Under the pieces are notes generated by a model, which had not been told where the DNA came from, ran no database searches, and was given only the letters and a program-made list of their open reading frames with translations. The position numbers and the translations under genes were made by a program. A DNA stretch of 7,124 bases from an uncultured Marvinbryantia sp. (lineage in GTDB: Bacteria > Bacillota > Clostridia > Lachnospirales > Lachnospiraceae), in the NCBI GenBank assembly GCA_947624335.1, contig CANQJX010000093.1, positions 1 through 7,124 of the forward strand. The letters are read 5' to 3'. This document shows, piece by piece, positions 1 through 5,780 of the stretch (positions are counted from its first letter, which is position 1; every line of letters starts with the position of its first letter).

Positions 1-2
1 TC

Positions 3-731
3 GTAAAAGCAGGGATTTTAGGCGTGATCCGCGTGATCTATTATGTGGCGGGGCCGGACTTTGTCCGCGGGACATGGGTGCAGGCGGCATGGCTTACTCT
101 GGCCGCGCTTACGATATTTATGGGTTCCATGCTCGCTTACCGCGAGAAACTGATGAAAAAACGGCTTGCTTATTCCACCGTCAGCCAGGCGTCTTATATT
201 ATGCTGGGACTTGCGTTTTTGCAGCCGGAGGCGATGACGGGTTCTTTGCTGCATGTGGTATTCCACGCGCTGATCAAATCCTGCCTGTTCCTCTGCGCCG
301 GTGCGATTATTTATAAAACGGGAAAGACGGATGTGGACGAACTGACCGGTATCGGTAAACAGATGCCGGCGACAATCTGGTGCTATACGTTCGCATCCCT
401 TGCTTTGATCGGGATTCCGCCCGCAAGCGGATTTATCAGCAAGTGGTATCTTGCCGTGGGCGCGCTGGAATCGCAGATCGGCATTTTCTCATGGCTTGGC
501 CCGGTCGTTTTGCTTGTGAGCGCGCTTTTGACGGCGGGCTACCTTTTGCCAATTACCATCAAAGGCTTTCTGCCGGGAGCGGATTATGATTATTCGGCTC
601 TGGTGAAAGCAGAACCCGTAAGGACCATGACCGTGCCGCTTGTGATTCTCGCTTCTCTGGCGGTTTTGCTCGGTTTGTTCCCGAATCCTTTGACGGCTTA
701 TGTCAGCGGGATTGCCGCCGCTGTTTTGTAG
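3..731 (+). CDS. Proton/cation-translocating membrane subunit, NuoM/MrpD-like (5' truncated)
   Basis: This is the C-terminal part (242 residues) of an antiporter-like membrane subunit of the NuoL/M/N and MrpA/D superfamily. The reading frame is open to the left edge. A GTG at 24 is internal, because the codons before it (VKAGILGVIR) match residues 249-258 of the next gene. The visible part starts at the transmembrane helix 8 lysine (codon 6-8). It continues with the HVVFHALIK segment containing two histidines and a lysine, and then GFISKW, whose lysine (codon 441-443) matches the helix 12 lysine of NuoL-type subunits. The alignment with the next gene is nearly gap-free at a constant 1485-base offset over its first part, so about 250 N-terminal residues lie outside the window. 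In this family the subunit moves protons or Na+ across the cytoplasmic membrane as part of a larger complex. Which complex is not decidable here. The stop codon overlaps the next gene's ribosome binding site, which suggests one operon. Confidence 0.9.
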   Translation, partial: VKAGILGVIRVIYYVAGPDFVRGTWVQAAWLTLAALTIFMGSMLAYREKLMKKRLAYSTVSQASYIMLGLAFLQPEAMTGSLLHVVFHALIKSCLFLCAGAIIYKTGKTDVDELTGIGKQMPATIWCYTFASLALIGIPPASGFISKWYLAVGALESQIGIFSWLGPVVLLVSALLTAGYLLPITIKGFLPGADYDYSALVKAEPVRTMTVPLVILASLAVLLGLFPNPLTAYVSGIAAAVL

Positions 732-736
732 GAGGG
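730..736 (+). promoter_or_regulatory. Ribosome binding site overlapping the upstream stop codon
   Basis: AGGAGGG lies seven bases before the ATG at 744 and shares two bases with the TAG stop (729-731) of the preceding gene. This supports the ATG start and suggests translation of the two paralogous subunits is coupled. Confidence 0.75.
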
Positions 737-743
737 CAGGAGT

Positions 744-2216
744 ATGAGATATTTGATTTTGGCTGCAATTTTACTGCCGATCGCAGGCGGCGCCCTGACG
801 CCGCTGATTCCGTTTCGAAAACGCAGGGGGATGATGGTTTATCTGGAAGCGCTGATGCTTGCCACCTCCGCGCTTGTATGGACGCTGATTCTGCACGGAC
901 CGATGGAATTGTTTGAAGTGATCTATTTTGTGCGAGGGCTTTCCATTTCCTTTAAAATAGACGGAATGACAATGGTGTTCGCCGGTCTGGTGTCGCTTCT
1001 GTGGCCGCTCGCCGTGCTTTATTCATTTGAATATATGGAGCATGAGGGGCACGAAAAGATCTTCTTTATGTTTTACAGCATGACCTATGGGATCACGCTC
1101 GGTATTGCGTTTGCTTCGGATATGCTCAGCATGTATTTCTTCTACGAGCTGCTGACGCTGGTAACGCTCCCGCTGGTTATGCATACGCTAACGCGCGAAG
1201 CGATTCTGGCCAGCCGCAAGTACCTGTATTATTCTCTTGGAGGAGCGGCGTTCGCCCTGATCGGGCTGGTGTTCCTGCTTGTCTATGGAAATACGCTGGA
1301 ATTTATACCCGGAGGCATTTTAAACCTGGAAAAGATCGGGGACAGAAAGAACCTGATGCTTACGATTTATGTCTTTACTTTTCTGGGATTTGGCGTAAAA
1401 GCGGCGATCTGGCCTTTAAGTTCGTGGCTTCCCCAGGCGGGCGTCGCGCCGACGCCGGTAACGGCGCTGCTGCATGCGGTAGCGGTAGTAAAAGCCGGCG
1501 TGTTTGCAATTATCCGTCTGACCTATTACAGTTACGGCACGGATTTCCTGCGCGGAACATGGGCGCAGGCGCTTGTAATGGGGCTTGCCATGTTTTCGAT
1601 TGTGTACGGATGCAGCCGCGCGGTCAAGGAGACGCATATCAAGCGCAGGCTTGCTTATTCCACGGTCAGCAATCTTTCGTATATTATATTCGGCGCGACG
1701 ATTATGACGCCGTGGGGCATGGTAGGGGCAATGATGCACATGATCTGCCACGCGTTTATGAAAATCTGTTCTTTTTTGTGCGCCGGCGCGTTTATGCACC
1801 AGACGGGAAAAAGTTATATTTACGAAATGAACGGAATGGGGCGGAGAATGCCGGTGGTGTTCGGCTGCTTTACGGTTGCCGCGCTCGGGCTTATGGGCGT
1901 GCCCCCGCTTGCCGGCTTTATCAGTAAGTGGAATCTTGCGCAGGCGGCGGTGGAGAGCGGCAATGTGCAGGCGTATTTCGGAATCGGATGCCTGCTGGTG
2001 TCGGCGCTTTTAACGGCCATTTATATGATGTCGATTGTGATTCGCGCATTTTTCCCGGGAAGGGATTTTGATTATAGCGCGATTGCTTCCGTAAAAGACC
2101 CTTCCTGGAAGATGTGCTTTCCGCTGATATGCTTTGCGGCCGCGGTCGTGGGGCTCGGCCTGTTTTCCACGCCGCTTGTGCATTTTCTGCAGGGCGTAGC
2201 GGCGGGACAGTATTAG
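744..2216 (+). CDS. Proton/cation-translocating membrane subunit, NuoM/MrpD-like
   Basis: This is a complete 490-residue antiporter-like subunit of the complex I/Mrp superfamily, close to the usual length of NuoM, NuoN and MrpD. About 14 hydrophobic segments can be read, matching the conserved core. The family's ion-path residues are present. Glu135 in FYELLTL corresponds to the helix 5 glutamate. Lys219 in GFGVKA is the helix 7 lysine, and it is followed by WLPQAGVAPTPVTALLH. Lys250 in VVKAG is the helix 8 lysine. His332, His336 and Lys340 lie in helix 11. Lys395 in GFISKW is the helix 12 position, which is lysine in NuoL and NuoN but glutamate in NuoM. In relatives such subunits carry H+ or Na+ across the membrane, driven by a redox module or by an opposing ion gradient. 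The gene sits 12 bases after a close paralog and 16 bases before a longer homolog. The superfamily is certain; the exact complex is not. An Mrp-like antiporter and a hydrogenase-type complex are both possible. Confidence 0.93.
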   Translation: MRYLILAAILLPIAGGALTPLIPFRKRRGMMVYLEALMLATSALVWTLILHGPMELFEVIYFVRGLSISFKIDGMTMVFAGLVSLLWPLAVLYSFEYMEHEGHEKIFFMFYSMTYGITLGIAFASDMLSMYFFYELLTLVTLPLVMHTLTREAILASRKYLYYSLGGAAFALIGLVFLLVYGNTLEFIPGGILNLEKIGDRKNLMLTIYVFTFLGFGVKAAIWPLSSWLPQAGVAPTPVTALLHAVAVVKAGVFAIIRLTYYSYGTDFLRGTWAQALVMGLAMFSIVYGCSRAVKETHIKRRLAYSTVSNLSYIIFGATIMTPWGMVGAMMHMICHAFMKICSFLCAGAFMHQTGKSYIYEMNGMGRRMPVVFGCFTVAALGLMGVPPLAGFISKWNLAQAAVESGNVQAYFGIGCLLVSALLTAIYMMSIVIRAFFPGRDFDYSAIASVKDPSWKMCFPLICFAAAVVGLGLFSTPLVHFLQGVAAGQY

Positions 2217-2224
2217 AAAGGAGG
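2217..2224 (+). promoter_or_regulatory. Ribosome binding site fixing a GTG start
   Basis: AAAGGAGG is a full-length match to the anti-Shine-Dalgarno sequence and lies eight bases before the GTG at 2233. It makes that GTG a better start than the first in-frame ATG (residue 16), which has no comparable site and would cut into the first membrane segment. Confidence 0.8.
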
Positions 2225-2232
2225 AAACATCA

Positions 2233-4389
2233 GTGAAAGAAAATCTGTTTTTACTTGCGGTCATTGTGTTTTTTCCGATGCTGGCGGCGGCCGCTTCTTA
2301 TCTGGCGGGCAGAAAAGACCGGATTCTGCGCGACCGGCTGGTAGGCGCCTGTTCCATAGCGGAATTTTTGCTTGTCCTGACGCTTCTTCTGCTGTACCGC
2401 ACGGACCGGGCGTCGCTGGATATTCCCGGAATCTGCGGAATGGGCCTGCACTTTCAGACGGACGGTTTCCGTGCGCTTTACGGAACGATCGCCGCTTTTA
2501 TGTGGATGATGACGTCTCTTTTTAGCGCGGAGTATTTTGCCCATTACCGCAACCGGAACCGTTATTATCTGTTCTGGCTGGTTACATTGGGCGCAACGAT
2601 GGGAATTTTCTTTTCGGCGGATCTGTATACGACGTTTATTTTCTTTGAGGTGATGTCTTTTGCTTCTTATGTGTGGGTGGCGCAGGATGAAAAGCAGGAC
2701 TCTCTGCGCGCGGCGTCCACTTACCTTGCGGTGGCGGTGATCGGCGGGCTTGTGATGCTGATGGGGCTGTTTTTGCTTTTCCGCCAGGCGGGGACGCTGA
2801 AAATCGACGATCTGTATGAAGCGTGCAGGGGTAAAAATGTGTTTGCCGCATGTGTCTGCCTGTTTTTTGGATTTGCGGCAAAAGCGGGCGCGTTTCCTCT
2901 GCATATCTGGCTGCCGAAAGCGCATCCGGTGGCTCCGGCCCCCGCAAGCGCGCTGCTTTCCGGTATATTGACAAAGACGGGTATTTTTGGGATTCTTGTA
3001 ATCAGCTGCAAGATTCTGCTGCGCGATGTCCGCTGGGGGACGTTTGTGCTGGTGATCGGCACGTTGACCATGGTGGCGGGCGCGGTCCTTGCCTTTTTCT
3101 CGGTCGATTTCAAACGCACGCTCGCCTGTTCCTCGGTCTCCCAGATCGGTTTTATTTTAGTGGGAGTGGGGATGCAGGGCATTTCTGCGGGAAGCGCGTC
3201 AGCCGTGCGCGGCACGCTGCTTCATATGGTAAATCATTCGCTGTTTAAACTGGTGCTGTTTCTGGTTGCCGGCGTGATTTACATGAATGTCCATAAATTA
3301 AATCTGAATGAGATCCGCGGATTCGGGAGAAACAAACCGTTGCTTGCGGCTGCGTATCTTTCCGGCGCGCTCGGTATCGGCGGCATGCCGTTGTTTTCCG
3401 GCTATATCAGCAAAACGCTGCTGCATGAAAGCATTGTGGAATATACGCAGGAACTGCGGGAAGGAACCGCAGCGGCAGGGCTGTTTGGAGTGAGCGATAT
3501 GAAAATTATCGAGTGGCTGTTCCTGATCAGCGGCGGCCTGACGGTTGCCTATATGTGCAAGCTGTTTTTTGCGGTATTCGTGGAGAAAAATAACGATCCG
3601 AAGCTGCAGGAGCAGTATGACGCCATGGGCGGGCGTTATATGAACCGCCTAAGCTGTGCGGCGCTTCTCATTCCTGCGGCGCTGTTCCCGGCTTTCGGCG
3701 TTTTGGCCCATGCCGTTATGGACCGGATCGCGGATTTGGGGCAGGGTTTTCTGGGCCTTTCCGTTTCCGGCCATCCGATCGCGTACTTCAGCCGGAACAA
3801 TCTAAAGGGAGCGGGCATTTCCATTCTGATCGGGATAGCGTGTTATCTGGTGATCGGACGCGGATGGATGATGGGAAAAAAGGACGGACAGACGGTGTAT
3901 CGGAACCGCTGGCCGGCTGTGCTTGATCTGGAAGACTATGTATATCGTCCCATTCTCCTTGGCGCGCTGCCAACTGTGTGCGCGGGCGTCTGCATGGTGC
4001 TGGACCATATGGTAGACTTTCTGGCAAAGATTCTGCCGATTGCCGGCAGCGTAGAGGCAGGATTTTTTGATACGATCTCCGACAGCGTGGTAGTCTTTTT
4101 GCGGAAAACAATTTACAGGGACAGTCCGCAGGCGCACGAGCCGGAGGAAGGCAATATTGTGACCAACACGCTTGGACAGATTGCAAACCGCGTCGTGGCG
4201 CTTTTGAACCTTACCGTCTGGAGGACAAACCCGAGACGCAGGGACTATAAGCACCGCTTTGCGCTTGCGTATGACAGCTTTAAGGAAAACACCGGCATGA
4301 TCGGCAGAAGCCTTTCTTACGGGCTGATTTTGTTCTGCCTGGGGCTATGCGGGACGCTGGTTTATCTGCTGTATGTACTGCTGCACTGA
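2233..4389 (+). CDS. NuoL/MrpA-like proton/cation-translocating subunit with C-terminal extension
   Basis: This 718-residue membrane protein is the largest and last antiporter-like subunit of the operon. The core (about residues 1-500) has the family pattern. Glu139 in FFEVMSF is the helix 5 glutamate. Lys217 in FAAKAGAFPLHIWLPKAHP is the helix 7 lysine, and Lys248 in LTKTG the helix 8 lysine. His331, His335 and Lys339 lie in helix 11, and Lys394 in GYISKT is the helix 12 lysine. Beyond the core there are membrane segments near 526-543 and 573-596, a charged stretch at about 620-690, and a final hydrophobic helix at about 694-717. A late polar stretch followed by a last helix recalls the lateral helix and helix 16 of NuoL. 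However, prolines at 632, 637 and 667 argue against one uninterrupted helix. I did not recognise the MrpA C-terminal (MrpB-like) domain. The GTG start is supported by an ideal ribosome binding site. The role is inferred as the distal ion-pumping subunit of the same membrane complex as its two neighbours. Confidence 0.92.
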   Translation: MKENLFLLAVIVFFPMLAAAASYLAGRKDRILRDRLVGACSIAEFLLVLTLLLLYRTDRASLDIPGICGMGLHFQTDGFRALYGTIAAFMWMMTSLFSAEYFAHYRNRNRYYLFWLVTLGATMGIFFSADLYTTFIFFEVMSFASYVWVAQDEKQDSLRAASTYLAVAVIGGLVMLMGLFLLFRQAGTLKIDDLYEACRGKNVFAACVCLFFGFAAKAGAFPLHIWLPKAHPVAPAPASALLSGILTKTGIFGILVISCKILLRDVRWGTFVLVIGTLTMVAGAVLAFFSVDFKRTLACSSVSQIGFILVGVGMQGISAGSASAVRGTLLHMVNHSLFKLVLFLVAGVIYMNVHKLNLNEIRGFGRNKPLLAAAYLSGALGIGGMPLFSGYISKTLLHESIVEYTQELREGTAAAGLFGVSDMKIIEWLFLISGGLTVAYMCKLFFAVFVEKNNDPKLQEQYDAMGGRYMNRLSCAALLIPAALFPAFGVLAHAVMDRIADLGQGFLGLSVSGHPIAYFSRNNLKGAGISILIGIACYLVIGRGWMMGKKDGQTVYRNRWPAVLDLEDYVYRPILLGALPTVCAGVCMVLDHMVDFLAKILPIAGSVEAGFFDTISDSVVVFLRKTIYRDSPQAHEPEEGNIVTNTLGQIANRVVALLNLTVWRTNPRRRDYKHRFALAYDSFKENTGMIGRSLSYGLILFCLGLCGTLVYLLYVLLH

Positions 4390-4451
4390 CCGCGGCGCGG
4401 GCGTAAACACAAGGAATTGTGGATGATTAAAAAAAATTTACCATAAATTGT

Positions 4452-4464
4452 GCAAATCGCTTGC
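4452..4464 (+). promoter_or_regulatory. Short dyad overlapping the -35 box, possible operator
   Basis: GCAA and TTGC form an inverted repeat around five bases (ATCGC), and the right arm overlaps the proposed -35 box. On the minus strand its AAGCG core resembles part of a CcpA site, but several consensus positions fail. The arms are only four bases, so this may be chance. Confidence 0.18.
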
Positions 4465-4489
4465 GAAGATGGAAAAAAGATGATACGAT
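4461..4489 (+). promoter_or_regulatory. Candidate sigma-A promoter with extended -10 for the BMP transporter operon
   Basis: TTGCGA (4461-4466) and TACGAT (4484-4489) are separated by exactly 17 bases and each matches its consensus at 4 of 6 positions. TG at 4481-4482 supplies an extended -10 element. An A-rich tract at 4429-4440 lies upstream. Transcription would start near 4496, giving a leader of about 43 bases, too short for a riboswitch. Prediction by eye only. Confidence 0.5.
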
Positions 4490-4523
4490 GGCAGTGGTAC
4501 TATTTTGGCTGTACAAATTTTAT

Positions 4524-4529
4524 AGGAGG
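4524..4529 (+). promoter_or_regulatory. Ribosome binding site fixing the binding-protein start
   Basis: AGGAGG lies nine bases before the ATG at 4539. The frame is open further upstream to a TTG at 4461, but that region overlaps the promoter and would put 26 charged and hydrophobic residues before a textbook signal peptide. The ATG at 4539 is therefore the start. Confidence 0.85.
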
Positions 4530-4538
4530 AAGTACAAA

Positions 4539-5684
4539 ATGAAAAAGAGATTTTTGGCAGCAGTGCTTGCAGGCATGATGGTATTATCCGTTACCGCATG
4601 CGGCGGCAAGAAGGAAGAGACAGAAGCTCCGGCGCAGGAATCAGAGACGTCCGCGGTTGTTGAAAACGACTCCGAGACGACCACATCCGGCGAAACGTAT
4701 GAACTCGCGCTGGTAACAGACCTTGGTACGATTGATGATAAATCCTTTAACCAGGGCGCGTGGGAAGGGCTCAAGAAGTATGCGGAAGAAAACGGTATTT
4801 CTTATAAATACTATCAGCCGCAGGAAGCAGCGACGGATTCCTTTGTAGAGACGATCTCCCTTGCCGTAGAAGGCGGCGCGAAACTGGTTGTGTGCCCCGG
4901 CTTCCTGTTTGAAGAACCGGTTTATATCGTTCAGGACGAATTCCCGGATGTACACTTCATTCTGGTTGACGGCGAACCGCACAGCGGCGATTACAGCGAG
5001 TACAGAACCAACGATAACGTAATGCCGGTTCTGTTCCAGGAAGACCAGCCGGGTTATATTGCGGGCTATGCGGCGGTAAAAGACGGCTATACCAAGCTTG
5101 GCTTCATGGGCGGCATGGCAGTTCCGGCGGTAATCCGCTATGGCTACGGTTTTGTTCAGGGCGCGGAAGCGGCAGCAAAGGAACTGGGCGTGGAAGTACA
5201 GATTATGTACACCTATACGGGTTCCTTCGACGCGACGCCGGAAGCGCAGACAATGGCGTCCGGCTGGTATCAGAGCGGTACGGAAGTTATTTTTGGCTGC
5301 GGCGGTTCGGTAGGAAACTCTGTAATGGCGGCCGCGGAAGCGGAAGGCAAGAAAATGATCGGCGTGGACGTTGACCAGTCGCCGGAATCCGATACGGTAA
5401 TCACATCGGCGATGAAGATGCTTTCCAATGCGGTTTATGACGGCGTTAAAGCGTTTTATGACGGTTCTTTCCCGGGCGGCGAGACAAGCACGTTTACCGC
5501 TGCAAACGACGGCATCGGCCTTCCGATGGAGACTTCTAAATTTGAGACTTTCACACAGGAAGATTACGACGCGCTGTTTACCGCAATGGCAAACGGCGAG
5601 ATCGAGATTGCGGCTGCGGCGGATGAAGCGGGCAACACATCCGACCTGACGCTGGAAGCGGTTACCGTAAACTTTGTGGAATAA
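4539..5684 (+). CDS. BMP family ABC transporter substrate-binding lipoprotein (probably nucleoside-binding)
   Basis: This is a 381-residue extracellular binding protein of the basic membrane protein / PnrA (TmpC) family, related to BmpA and NupN. Residues 1-20 form a lipoprotein signal peptide (MKKR, then a hydrophobic core) ending in the lipobox VTAC. Cys21 is the predicted lipidated residue. A linker rich in Glu, Ser and Thr (22-52) tethers the domain to the membrane. The domain opens with LVTDLGTIDDKSFNQGAWEG (58-77), the family hallmark. By comparison with the Treponema PnrA structure as I remember it, Asp61, Phe70, Phe230 (TGSF), Asp277 (GVDVDQ) and Lys293 are candidate ligand contacts, with the two phenylalanines sandwiching the base. 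Characterised members mostly bind purine or mixed nucleosides. Substrate here is inferred from family only. The gene has its own promoter, is followed by a terminator, and lies 96 bases before the matching ATPase. Confidence 0.93.
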   Translation: MKKRFLAAVLAGMMVLSVTACGGKKEETEAPAQESETSAVVENDSETTTSGETYELALVTDLGTIDDKSFNQGAWEGLKKYAEENGISYKYYQPQEAATDSFVETISLAVEGGAKLVVCPGFLFEEPVYIVQDEFPDVHFILVDGEPHSGDYSEYRTNDNVMPVLFQEDQPGYIAGYAAVKDGYTKLGFMGGMAVPAVIRYGYGFVQGAEAAAKELGVEVQIMYTYTGSFDATPEAQTMASGWYQSGTEVIFGCGGSVGNSVMAAAEAEGKKMIGVDVDQSPESDTVITSAMKMLSNAVYDGVKAFYDGSFPGGETSTFTAANDGIGLPMETSKFETFTQEDYDALFTAMANGEIEIAAAADEAGNTSDLTLEAVTVNFVE

Positions 5685-5717
5685 GAAAGCGGACAATTGA
5701 TCAATCAGTAACAAATT

Positions 5718-5748
5718 GAGGGCTAACGTAACAATTAGCCCTCTTTTT
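5718..5748 (+). terminator. Intrinsic terminator between binding protein and ATPase genes
   Basis: GAGGGCTAA (5718-5726) and TTAGCCCTC (5735-5743) form a perfect nine-pair stem with an eight-base loop, followed directly by five T residues (5744-5748). This is a typical rho-independent terminator. It lies inside a transporter operon, so it probably lets only part of the transcripts continue into the ATPase and permease genes, keeping the binding protein in excess. Confidence 0.9.
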
Positions 5749-5780
5749 CGGCAAGGAGAAAGGATAAGGCAGACGGGTGT

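Noticed and set aside
24..731. GTG at 24 as the start of a complete 235-residue protein
   Set aside because: The frame continues to the left edge and the preceding codons match the paralog, so this is an internal codon of a truncated gene.
2251..3215. Several minus-strand open frames opposite the third membrane subunit
   Set aside because: They are rich in Arg, His, Gln and Pro, as expected for complements of membrane-protein codons, and overlap one another in different frames.
4390..4421. Possible terminator hairpins CCGC-GGC-GCGG and CACAA-GGAA-TTGTG
   Set aside because: The stems are only four and five pairs and are followed by purines or an A run rather than T residues. On the minus strand the T run is not preceded by a hairpin.
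4461..4538. N-terminal extension of the binding protein from a TTG at 4461
   Set aside because: It overlaps the promoter, lacks a ribosome binding site and would spoil the lipoprotein signal peptide that starts at 4539.
4496..4538. Purine riboswitch in the leader of the binding-protein gene
   Set aside because: The predicted leader is about 43 bases, too short for a purine aptamer plus switch, and no aptamer core is seen in the wider 4390-4538 spacer.
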